Shown here in pieces: positions 34,099 through 42,156 of a stretch of 64,000 bases of DNA; position 1 is the first letter of the stretch, and each line of letters starts with the position of its first letter. The notes beneath the pieces are model-generated. The model had not been told where the DNA came from and searched no databases. It was given only the letters and a program-made list of their open reading frames with translations. The translations under genes and the position numbers were made by a program. The DNA is taken from assembly GCA_964399535.1 (NCBI GenBank), contig CAYNRE010000009.1, forward strand, positions 620,001-684,000, in the 5' to 3' direction. This DNA is from CAYNRE01 sp964399535 (GTDB lineage Bacteria > Planctomycetota > Planctomycetia > Pirellulales > CAYNRE01).

Positions 34099-35109
34099 TC
34101 AGGATCGGGCTGTGCCGAACACTTCCGGGTTGACCACGTGGGGCGGGCGCTGGCCCGCCAAGAATTGGCACACTTGTCGAACGGCCGAGCGCCGCAGTTC
34201 CTCGAGCGATTCGACCGAAAGAAAAGCCATGTGCGGGGTCACGATGACCCGGGGGTCGTTCCAGGGAGGTTGGTCAAGCGGCGGCGGCTCAGGCTCCTGA
34301 ACGTCGAGGCCTGCCCCCGCCAGCCGACCCGAAGCCAGCTCGGCGGCCAGCGCTTGGGGGTCGACCAGGCCCCCCCGCGCCGTGTTGATCAGAAACGCGC
34401 CGGGCTTCATCCGCGCCAGCGCCCGGGCATCGAGGAAGTGATGGGTCAGGGGAGTCAGCGGCAAGTGGAGCGAGACGAAATCGCTCTCGGCCAGGAGCTG
34501 GTCGAGCGAGCAAACTTCAACGCCGGGAATGGAAACCGGTCGGCGATGGGCCGAAGCCAGCACTCTCAGCCCTAGGGCCAGCGCCTGGGCCGCCACGCGC
34601 CGGCCGATGCTGCCAAGCCCCACGATGCCGAGTGTTCGTGTGTTCAGCCGGTGCAGCACCGGTTGCTCGCGCCGCAGATACCTACCCGATTTGCTATCGA
34701 GCTGGATCAGCCCCACCTGCCGGGCCAAGGCCAGGAGGAGGGCCAGCGTATGATCGGCGACCTCGTGCTGACAGTAGTCGGGCACATTGGTAACCACCAG
34801 GCCCAATCGGGTGGCGGCGGCCACATCGATGTTGTCCAGGCCGATGCCGAGCCGCCCCACGTGTCGGCAGCGCTTCGCCGCCTCGAGCACCACCGCGCCC
34901 ACCGGTGCCCAGCAGGTGAGAATCGTGTCGACGTCGGCGGCCTGGGCCGACAACGACGCCTCGTCGGTTGCCCCGGCTAGCACCAACTCGATACCCTGAC
35001 GCGCCAGCTCGGCCCGCTCCCACTCGGCGTCGGGCCAGGCAAAGTCGGTCAACAACACTCGGGGTCGGCGCCGCGAAGCGCCGGCCGGCCTGGGGGTGAG
35101 ATCGGGCAC
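34099..35109 (-). CDS. D-isomer-specific 2-hydroxyacid dehydrogenase
   Basis: This NAD(P)-dependent enzyme family includes phosphoglycerate, hydroxypyruvate and formate dehydrogenases. The NAD-binding motif is GIVGLGSIGRRVA. The catalytic arginine lies in NTARGGLVD, the glutamate in LDVQEPEPP, and the histidine in VTPHMAF. I chose the GTG at 35109; a longer frame exists upstream but its translation is Pro/Arg-rich and not family-like. Family start would be near RPRVLLTDFAWPD, so the true start could be a few codons later. The 336-residue length is normal. The substrate cannot be told from the sequence; the loop TNVPDYCQHEVADH looks like the glyoxylate/hydroxypyruvate type. Confidence 0.88.
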   Translation of the reverse strand: MPDLTPRPAGASRRRPRVLLTDFAWPDAEWERAELARQGIELVLAGATDEASLSAQAADVDTILTCWAPVGAVVLEAAKRCRHVGRLGIGLDNIDVAAATRLGLVVTNVPDYCQHEVADHTLALLLALARQVGLIQLDSKSGRYLRREQPVLHRLNTRTLGIVGLGSIGRRVAAQALALGLRVLASAHRRPVSIPGVEVCSLDQLLAESDFVSLHLPLTPLTHHFLDARALARMKPGAFLINTARGGLVDPQALAAELASGRLAGAGLDVQEPEPPPLDQPPWNDPRVIVTPHMAFLSVESLEELRRSAVRQVCQFLAGQRPPHVVNPEVFGTARS

Positions 35110-35280
35110 GATCGAGCGCCTCGAGCAGGATGGGATTCCGGCAGATCGGTCATAGCGCGCCAGCGGGGGGGGCCGCGCGGCGGCTGGGCTTTCGCCCCAC
35201 AATCGCTATTCTAACAAGGTCGGTTGTCGATCGAAGCTGGCCCGGGCGACCGGGCCTCGGGCTCCAGGTGCTACGTTGCG

Positions 35281-36396
35281 ATGAACGATCCTCGATTGCT
35301 GCGACTGGCCGAGATTCTGATCGATCACAGTTGTCAACTTCAACCGGGGGAAAAACTGCTGATCGAAGCGATCGATCTGCCGCAGCCCACCCTGGTCAGC
35401 CGGCTCGTCGAACTGGCCGCTCAGCGCGGCGCACACCCCCTGGTAACCTGGAAATCCAACGCGGTGCTCCGCAGTCTGTACCGCACCGGCAGCGTGGAAA
35501 ACCTGGGATTGGCCGGCCAGCTCGAGCGCGAACGCATGTTGAAAATGAATGCCTACATCGGCATTCGCGGGGCGCTCAACAGCGATCAATTCGCCGACGT
35601 GCCTTTGGCCCAAATGGAGCTGTACCAGAAACACTGGTGGCAGCCGGTACACAGCGAAATTCGGGTGCCCAAGACTAAGTGGGTGGTGCTGCGCTACCCG
35701 ACCGATTCCATGGCCCAGTCGGCGCAGATGAGCACCGAAGCTTTCGAGGATTTTTATTTCGACGTCTGCACGGCCGATTATGCCCGGATGGCCCGCGATC
35801 AAGAGCCGCTGGTCGAGCGGCTGTCGCGTACTGACCGGGTGCGAATCGTCAGTCCGGGGACCGACTTGGAATTCTCGATCCGGGGAATGCAGGTGCGCCC
35901 CTGTTTTGGCCAGCGAAACATTCCCGACGGCGAGGTCTTCACCGCGCCGCTTCGCGACAGCGCCGAGGGGGTGATTCGCTACAATGCCCCCTCGCGCTAC
36001 CAGGGCACGGTGTTCAACGAGGTCGAGTTCGAGTTTCGGGCGGGCAAAATCGTTCGTGCCCGCTGCGCCGGCGATTCCGCCAAACTGAACCAGGTGCTCG
36101 ATTCCGACGAGGGGGCCCGGTATCTGGGTGAATGGTCGCTGGGCTGCAATAACCATATCCGCCGGCCGATGCTCGATACCCTCTTCGATGAAAAAATCGG
36201 CGGCTCGATTCACCTGACGCCGGGCAACGCCTATGAAGAGTGCGACAATGGGAACCGAAGCTGCATTCATTGGGATTTGGTGCTGATTCAAACCCCGGCC
36301 TACGGTGGCGGCGAAATTTACTTCGACGGTGAGCTGGTCCGCCGCGACGGCCGTTTTCTGCCACCGGAACTCGCGGGGCTCAATGCCGGGCTTTAA
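35281..36396 (+). CDS. M29-family aminopeptidase
   Basis: This 371-residue protein starts NDPRLLRLAEILIDHSCQLQ, as do AmpS/AmpT/PepS metallo-aminopeptidases. The metal-binding residues are expected in NEVEFEF, YLGEWSLGCN and HLTPGNAYEECDN, and all three stretches are present with the tyrosine-glutamate pair (AYEE) and the ending IHWDLVLI. I chose the ATG at 35281 because the family sequence begins there; upstream codons add no family character. It is followed, 78 bases later in the same direction, by a threonine synthase-like gene, so the two could be co-transcribed. Substrate range is unknown. Confidence 0.9.
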   Translation: MNDPRLLRLAEILIDHSCQLQPGEKLLIEAIDLPQPTLVSRLVELAAQRGAHPLVTWKSNAVLRSLYRTGSVENLGLAGQLERERMLKMNAYIGIRGALNSDQFADVPLAQMELYQKHWWQPVHSEIRVPKTKWVVLRYPTDSMAQSAQMSTEAFEDFYFDVCTADYARMARDQEPLVERLSRTDRVRIVSPGTDLEFSIRGMQVRPCFGQRNIPDGEVFTAPLRDSAEGVIRYNAPSRYQGTVFNEVEFEFRAGKIVRARCAGDSAKLNQVLDSDEGARYLGEWSLGCNNHIRRPMLDTLFDEKIGGSIHLTPGNAYEECDNGNRSCIHWDLVLIQTPAYGGGEIYFDGELVRRDGRFLPPELAGLNAGL

Positions 36397-36473
36397 GCCG
36401 CCGGGCGATCGATCGCGTGGCTGCCCGGCGCGATTGCCGGCCGCTTGCCGTACCCGGACCGCAGGACCAACGA

Positions 36474-37715
36474 ATGCCCCCTTTGACCTCGCTGGTAACG
36501 CACCTGGAGAGCGCCCTGGACGGCACCCATTTGCCGGCCGATCGCCCCCAGACCATGCATCGCGACCGCCCCCTCTGGGTGCGCTACGATCTCAATGCGG
36601 TCCGCCGCCAACTCTCCCCGGTCAATTTGGCCCAGCGCCCCCAAACCCTCTGGCGCTACCGCGAGCTGCTGCCCCACGCCGACGACTCGGCCCGGGTAAG
36701 CCTGGGCGAGGCGATGACGCCGATCTTGCCATGCCCCCGATTAGGCCAGCGGCTGGGCCTGGAACGACTTTGGATCAAGGACGAGTCGCAGCTTCCCACG
36801 GGCAGCTTCAAAAGCCGGGGCCAGGCCCTGGCCCTGACCATGGCTCGGCAGTTCGGCATTCGCCGAGTCGCCATTCCCACGGCGGGCAATGCCGGAGGCG
36901 CAATGGCCGCCTACGCGGCCCGGGCCGGGATCGAGGCCTACGTGTTCATGCCGGCCGACACGCCCCGGATCAATCAATACGAATGCGCGCTGGCGGGCGC
37001 GAAAACCTTTCTGGTCAACGGGCTGATTACCGATTGCGGCCGCATCGTTCGCCAGGGTATCGAGCGTCTTGGCTGGTTCGATATCTCCACGCTCAAAGAG
37101 CCTTACCGCCTGGAAGGCAAGAAGACCATGGGCCTGGAGCTGGCCGAGCAGTTCGACTGGGAGCTGCCTGACGTGATTCTTTATCCCACGGGGGGCGGCA
37201 CCGGATTGGTGGGCATGTGGAAGGCCTTCGACGAACTGGAAGCGCTCGGCTGGCTTCCCACGCCTCGCCGGCCGCGAATGGTGGCCGTGCAATCCTCGGG
37301 CTGCGCGCCGATCGTCCGGGCCTTTGAATCGGGAGCCCGCTTCGCCGAGCCATTTGCAGGGGCCGCCACGGTGGCCAGCGGGATTCGCGTTCCGGCCGCC
37401 GTGGGCGATTTTATGATTCTCGACGCGGTGCGATCCAGCGGTGGGCGGGCCGTGGCCGTCGACGAGGCCAGCATTTTGAGCTGGATGCGCGAGGCGGTGC
37501 GCTCGGAGGGGATCGCGGTTTGCCCCGAGGCCGCCGCCTGCGTGGCGGCCGTGCCGGCGCTGCTGGCCTCGGGCGCGATCGAGACCCACCAGCGGGTCGT
37601 GATTTTCAACACCGGTGCCGCACAGAAGTACCCGGAAGCCCTGGCCGCTCAGTTACCCAAATTGGACCATACCCAACCGCTCGATTGGGATTGGATTGCC
37701 GCCGGCGGATCCTGA
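36474..37715 (+). CDS. Threonine synthase-like PLP enzyme
   Basis: The 413-residue fold-II PLP protein has the lysine in TGSFKSRG (near residue 115), AGNAGGAMAAYAARAG, the cofactor phosphate loop PTGGGTGLVGMWKAF and TGAAQKYPEA near the end. Threonine synthase converts O-phosphohomoserine to threonine. The N-terminal 85 residues are longer than in the minimal enzyme; a zinc ribbon typical of some forms is not seen. Other fold-II members (cysteate synthase, diaminopropionate lyase) are possible. I chose the ATG at 36474, with AGGA upstream. It ends 44 bases from the convergent SulP gene. Confidence 0.85.
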   Translation: MPPLTSLVTHLESALDGTHLPADRPQTMHRDRPLWVRYDLNAVRRQLSPVNLAQRPQTLWRYRELLPHADDSARVSLGEAMTPILPCPRLGQRLGLERLWIKDESQLPTGSFKSRGQALALTMARQFGIRRVAIPTAGNAGGAMAAYAARAGIEAYVFMPADTPRINQYECALAGAKTFLVNGLITDCGRIVRQGIERLGWFDISTLKEPYRLEGKKTMGLELAEQFDWELPDVILYPTGGGTGLVGMWKAFDELEALGWLPTPRRPRMVAVQSSGCAPIVRAFESGARFAEPFAGAATVASGIRVPAAVGDFMILDAVRSSGGRAVAVDEASILSWMREAVRSEGIAVCPEAAACVAAVPALLASGAIETHQRVVIFNTGAAQKYPEALAAQLPKLDHTQPLDWDWIAAGGS

Positions 37716-37759
37716 AGCGTGGGCCAGGGCGTGGGCCCGGGGCGGTCGATCCAGCGAGT

Positions 37760-40033
37760 TCATACTTCGAGGCGCGCTACCCAGCTTTCTTCCTCGGTCG
37801 GCTCGGGGGGTGGATCGAGAAAATCGACCTGCCCGCTCTTGATGTCGTACATCGCCCCCACGATGCGTATCCGGCCTTCTTCCTCCAGCTGGCGCAGCAC
37901 CTGGCTGCACTCGCGGATGGCGGCCACGCCACGACGAACGTTGCGGGCTGCGATTTGGTCGATCAAGCGCTGTTGCGATTCGTCGGAAGTCGACGCGTTG
38001 ATATCGCATTCGGCGCCGAACACCTGCTGAATCTCGTCGAGCACCCCGTCGAGGTGCTGGCAACCCGTGGCTTCGCGGGCCGATTGCCCCGAACGGAAAC
38101 TGGCCAGGGCCGCGCCCACGGCGCCGCAGCGGGTGTGGCCCATTACCACGATGAGCTTGGAGCCCGCCATGGCGCAGGCATATTCCAGGCTGCCTAGCAC
38201 CTTCTCGGGCACCACGTTGCCGGCGATGCGAATGCTGAAAACCTGCCCAATGCCCAGGTCGAAGATGGCCTCGACCGGCCCGCGCGAATCCATGCAGCTC
38301 AGAACCGCGGCCAGGGGAAACTGGCCGTTGGCGGTAGCGCTCACTTGGCGGTTCAAGTCGCGGTGCAGCATTTCACCCGCGCAGAAGCGTGCGTTCCCTT
38401 CGCAAAGCAATCGCCAAACTTCGTCGGGCGAAAGGCTGCGCTGCAGCTCGGAACTTACCACGTCCAGGTTGCAAGGGGTTTCGGGCATCCGGTGTTCGCT
38501 GCGGAATCCTCGCAGGTAAACCTGGATACCACGTGCCCGCGCCGTGCGCTCGGTGAATTCGCGAAATAGGTCCAAAATGTCGGCATCGATGTAATCGGTA
38601 TGAGTCGCGTCGAGCAGCACCCGTTCTCCCTGGGGAAGGCTCTGCAAGACATTGGACAGGACGGCCCGATTGAGAAAACTCACCTGGTTGGCCAGCTCGA
38701 TCCGCAGCACATTGCCCCCCACGTGCCGCTCCCAGTAATGCTGCACCGGGCGGCGCAGATTGCTCCGCAGAATAAACCCGGTGCTCAGCGCCAGCCCGAC
38801 CAGAACGCCGACCAAAGGATCGGTCAGTACGATGCTGATCACCGTGGCGGCGAAGGGCAGGAACTGGTTCCAGCCTTGGTGCCACATTCGCTGGAATAAC
38901 ACGGGGCTGGCCAGGCGCATCCCGGTTACCAACAGCACCGCGGCCAGGCAGGAAATGGGAATGCGGTTGAGCCAGTGCGGCAGCCCCACCGCGCAGACGG
39001 CCAGAAACGCCCCGTGAACCAGGGTCGACAACCGGGTTTTTCCTCCGGCGTTAATATTCACCGAGCTGCGCACGATGACCGAACTGACCGGCAGACCCCC
39101 GAAAAACCCCGAGGTGATGTTGCCTACGCCTTGGGCCACGAGCTCGCGGCTAGGGGGAGAATGGCGCTGGTAGGGGTCGAGCTTGTCGACCGCATTGAGA
39201 TTCAACAACGTCTCGAGCGAAGCCACGAGGGCAATCGTCAGGCCCGACGTGTATACCGCCGGATTGAGAAACCCGTCGAGCGATGGGTAGTGCAGGTAGC
39301 CAACCCACTGGCCCAGGCTGGAAGCCACGGGAACTTGCACCAGGTGCTGGGGGCTAAGCGCCCAGCGAGCGTCCCACTGTCCCAGGAGCACGGCCGCCGC
39401 CGTTCCCAATACCACCACCACCAGCGGCCCGGGAACGATCAGTCGGTACCGCGCAGGCACACGCTCCCAGGCAATCAGAAACAACAGCGCCGCCAGGCCG
39501 ATTCCGGCCGCGATCGGGTCGATGTCGCCGACCAGCTCCAACAGCTCGGAGAACGTGTTCTCTCGGTCGGGCTGCAGGAACGCCATGTCTCCTTCCGGGT
39601 CGGTGTCGTGGCCCAGCAAGTGCGGAATCTGCTTCAAAATCAAGATCACGCCGATCGCCGCCAACAGGCCGTTGACCACGCAGGAGGGAAAGAAAGCGGC
39701 CAGCGAACCGGCCCGGGCAAGGCCCAGGACGATCTGAACGGCGCCGGCCACGACCACGGCCGCCAGAAAAGTTTCGTACGAACCCAGCGAAGTAATGGCG
39801 CCGGCCACCACCGCCGCCAGCCCCGGAGACGACCCGGTAACGCTCGTGTGCGATTTGCTCACAGCACCGACAACCAGGCCGCCTACGATACCGGCCACGA
39901 GCCCCGAAATCAGCGGCGCCCCAGAGGCCAGCGGAACTCCCAAACAGAGCGGCAGGGCGACCAGAAACACGACCAACCCGGCGACCAGGTCGGACGGCAG
40001 GGTGCGGGGGTTGAGCATTCGCGACCAGGCCAT
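37760..40033 (-). CDS. SulP transporter fused to beta-carbonic anhydrase
   Basis: The N-terminus (about 1-410) is a SulP anion transporter with ten or more hydrophobic segments, including the GSSPGLAAVVAGA and LVVGAVSKSHTSVTG stretches. A STAS-like domain follows (about 420-530: VLLDATHTDYIDADILDLF), and residues about 560-757 are beta-carbonic anhydrase with the zinc ligands in SCMDSR and MGHTRCGAV. The Asp-Arg dyad of CMDSR is kept. Fusion suggests bicarbonate uptake coupled to CO2 hydration, as with known SulP-carbonic anhydrase fusions, but sulfate transport cannot be excluded. I chose M at 40033 because GAGGAG lies 6 nt upstream; an ATG 21 nt earlier is also in frame. Confidence 0.9.
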   Translation of the reverse strand: MAWSRMLNPRTLPSDLVAGLVVFLVALPLCLGVPLASGAPLISGLVAGIVGGLVVGAVSKSHTSVTGSSPGLAAVVAGAITSLGSYETFLAAVVVAGAVQIVLGLARAGSLAAFFPSCVVNGLLAAIGVILILKQIPHLLGHDTDPEGDMAFLQPDRENTFSELLELVGDIDPIAAGIGLAALLFLIAWERVPARYRLIVPGPLVVVVLGTAAAVLLGQWDARWALSPQHLVQVPVASSLGQWVGYLHYPSLDGFLNPAVYTSGLTIALVASLETLLNLNAVDKLDPYQRHSPPSRELVAQGVGNITSGFFGGLPVSSVIVRSSVNINAGGKTRLSTLVHGAFLAVCAVGLPHWLNRIPISCLAAVLLVTGMRLASPVLFQRMWHQGWNQFLPFAATVISIVLTDPLVGVLVGLALSTGFILRSNLRRPVQHYWERHVGGNVLRIELANQVSFLNRAVLSNVLQSLPQGERVLLDATHTDYIDADILDLFREFTERTARARGIQVYLRGFRSEHRMPETPCNLDVVSSELQRSLSPDEVWRLLCEGNARFCAGEMLHRDLNRQVSATANGQFPLAAVLSCMDSRGPVEAIFDLGIGQVFSIRIAGNVVPEKVLGSLEYACAMAGSKLIVVMGHTRCGAVGAALASFRSGQSAREATGCQHLDGVLDEIQQVFGAECDINASTSDESQQRLIDQIAARNVRRGVAAIRECSQVLRQLEEEGRIRIVGAMYDIKSGQVDFLDPPPEPTEEESWVARLEV

Positions 40034-40348
40034 CGGCGGCTCCTCATCGTGCAAGCGAGCGACGCCTTGGAAACGGCTCGGCGAAGGGAAGTAGCTCTAA
40101 CAGGGGGTGGTATCGCGAGGTTATTTTACAGAGCCGTAAGCTTATCGGCAAAGTCAAGTTGTTTGAAAGTCGCTGGCCGGCTTCGGCACGAGCGAACCTA
40201 GCGGGATGGGTTTCGCCGCCGAAACCAGTCCTAAATCGGCCGAAAACGTTGCCGCCGCCGGTCGTTGGTCGCTCGGCTCCGGGGCAGAAGAATGATTTCC
40301 CCGACACTGCCAGAGCGGTGCGTGACCACACGACCCCCTGGCAGTCCG

Positions 40349-40377
40349 TTGAAAAATGCCCTCCAGGAATTTTTCAA
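40349..40377. repeat. Inverted repeat TTGAAAAAT / ATTTTTCAA
   Basis: TTGAAAAAT (40349-40357) and ATTTTTCAA (40369-40377) are perfect 9-bp inverted copies around an 11-nt spacer. It lies in GC-rich surroundings, so the AT-rich arms stand out. The pair resembles ends of short repeated elements, but I cannot search for copies. Confidence 0.55.
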
Positions 40378-40462
40378 ACTCGCCAAGCGCCGAGCCAAGC
40401 TCGTCGCGGCTCGCAGAGTAACGACTTTCGTCGCTATTCTGGGATCGCGTCCCTGCGATCAC

Positions 40463-40491
40463 GCAGCCTGCTGAATACTTCAACAGGCTGC
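40463..40491. repeat. Hairpin GCAGCCTG-CTGAATACTTCAA-CAGGCTGC
   Basis: The outer arms GCAGCCTG (40463-40470) and CAGGCTGC (40484-40491) pair perfectly, and TGAA (40472-40475) pairs with TTCA (40479-40482) inside, leaving one mismatch and a 3-nt loop. This could be a terminator-type stem or part of a mobile short repeat; no T-run follows. Confidence 0.6.
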
Positions 40492-40536
40492 TAGCCCGCC
40501 GGTTGGGGTCGCTTGTGCCGCGGAGTCGCGGACTGC

Positions 40537-42117
40537 CTAGATATGAAGCTGCCGGCGCTCGATGACGTACTCGGCTTTCACGTGGGTGCGGGCGAAGAGT
40601 CGCTTTTCGAAGGCCGGTTCGTCCTCTTCAAAGTACACGTGGTCGGGCGTGACCTCGGTGTACATCTTCACCCGATGGCATAGTTCTTCCTGAACTCGCT
40701 GGCGATCGGCCGAAGGCTCACTGAGCACGTGCACGGTCAGCACGTCGCGGGCCCCTGGCTGGTCGGGGTTTTCGCTGTCGAGCAATACCTGGAAGTTCCG
40801 CACGCCCGGAGTGCTGCGGATCGACTCGACCAGGTTCGACAAATCGACCCGGGCCCCTTTCAGCTTGGTGAAATCTTTTTCGGCCCGGCAGATGGGTGGA
40901 AAGATTCGCGGGAAGGTGTAGCCGCAGTGGGGGCAGCGCTCGTAGTGCATGCCGCCTTTGATCAGGTCGCCGGTCCAGTAGCGGATGAACACGGTTCCCC
41001 GCCAGTCGATGTGGCTGAAGACCAACACGCCCGGTTCACCTGGGCCGACCGGCTCTCGGGTTTCCGGATGCAGCAGTTCCCAGTAATGAAACCGGGGGTG
41101 CAGGTGGATTCCGCTCCCCTCGGCGCATTCCAGAAAGGCCCACTTCATCTCGGTCATACCCAGCGACTGGTAGAGCTTGAACTTGGGATGGGCCCCCAGG
41201 CTCAGCGCCAGCTCGCGCAGGTACTCGCGGAGCGTTTCCGAGAGCGGTTCGGCCCCCAGAATGGCCCGTTTGAATTCGCTGAGCGGCCCGATCTGGCCGG
41301 CTTCCTGCAAACGCTTGGCGGTGCGCAGCCAGTGCCCCAGGTACGAGGGCACCGAGGTGAGCGAGGTGAACTGTCCCTCGTAGAACAATTGAATCTGCCG
41401 TTCGGTGGGAATGATCGATCCACCGAAGGTGTCGAACGACGAGGTGCCGATCGCCGTTTTGGCCAGCACGGGCGCGAAAAAGGCCAAGTGCGGGGCGCCC
41501 GGGAAGATGTTCAGATTGCGCTCGGCGAAATCGTGGTACGGCTCGTCGGGATCGCGCCGCTTGGGAATGATCATCAGGCCGGCAATTTCGGGCAGCACCT
41601 CGACCAGGTCGTATCGCGTGTAGGCGGCGGGCGTGGGCAGGCCGGTCGAACCGGTCGAGGCATGAAAGTGGACCGGCAGCCATTCCAACAGGGCGCGGCG
41701 GCGAATCTTTTCGCGGAACGAGGGTTGTCGGACCAGGTGGGAATACTCACGGGGCCGATTGAGCAGGGCTTGCCAGGCGTATTTCAGCAGCATCGAGCGG
41801 CGCGGCGGCGCCGTGTCGTAACCGGCCAGGCGAGGGCCACCGGGAAAGGCGGGCCGCAGCATGAAGGCTTGCGGATCGGCACGCAGATCGCGCTTGTCGA
41901 TCAGCGGCAGTCGCCGCAGATCGTCGGCCGTGCGCAAGCTGGCCGGATCGATCCCCAGTTCGCGGTAGCGCTTCCGCAGATACGGGTGATACGGGTAGAC
42001 GTACTCGCGAATGTAGCGAAATAGCCGTTCGAGCGACCGTTGCTGCTGTCGCTGGGGCTCCAGGTCGTAGAAGTTCGCCACCCTAGGCGCCCCCTGCCGT
42101 GCTGCAATTTGGTTCAC
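40537..42117 (-). CDS. Adenylate-forming enzyme (phenylacetate-CoA ligase-like)
   Basis: The 526-residue protein is of the ANL superfamily close to PaaK. Its phosphate-binding loop is HASTGSTGLPTPA, the later core motif is YQSLGMTEMKW, and RYWTGDLIKGG matches the GD hinge. It lacks a clear C-terminal lysine motif, as in PaaK-like enzymes. A CPHCGYTFPRI stretch near residue 405 looks like a zinc-binding insertion. The ligase gene lies 39 bases after the stop of an acyl-CoA dehydrogenase gene in the same direction, so a fatty-acid or aromatic-acid pathway is likely. Substrate unknown. Confidence 0.82.
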   Translation of the reverse strand: MNQIAARQGAPRVANFYDLEPQRQQQRSLERLFRYIREYVYPYHPYLRKRYRELGIDPASLRTADDLRRLPLIDKRDLRADPQAFMLRPAFPGGPRLAGYDTAPPRRSMLLKYAWQALLNRPREYSHLVRQPSFREKIRRRALLEWLPVHFHASTGSTGLPTPAAYTRYDLVEVLPEIAGLMIIPKRRDPDEPYHDFAERNLNIFPGAPHLAFFAPVLAKTAIGTSSFDTFGGSIIPTERQIQLFYEGQFTSLTSVPSYLGHWLRTAKRLQEAGQIGPLSEFKRAILGAEPLSETLREYLRELALSLGAHPKFKLYQSLGMTEMKWAFLECAEGSGIHLHPRFHYWELLHPETREPVGPGEPGVLVFSHIDWRGTVFIRYWTGDLIKGGMHYERCPHCGYTFPRIFPPICRAEKDFTKLKGARVDLSNLVESIRSTPGVRNFQVLLDSENPDQPGARDVLTVHVLSEPSADRQRVQEELCHRVKMYTEVTPDHVYFEEDEPAFEKRLFARTHVKAEYVIERRQLHI

Positions 42118-42156
42118 CCAAGGGCGCCCGTGCCCGCGCCTTGGCTGTACGGAATG

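Larger units (their letters stand above)
40034..40536. other. Intergenic gap with two hairpins
   Basis: About 500 bases upstream of the SulP gene and downstream of the ligase gene. Two inverted repeats lie at 40349-40377 and 40463-40491, listed separately. TTGACT (minus strand, near 40150) is a possible -35 for the SulP gene but no well-spaced -10 was found. No gene is convincing here. Confidence 0.4.
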
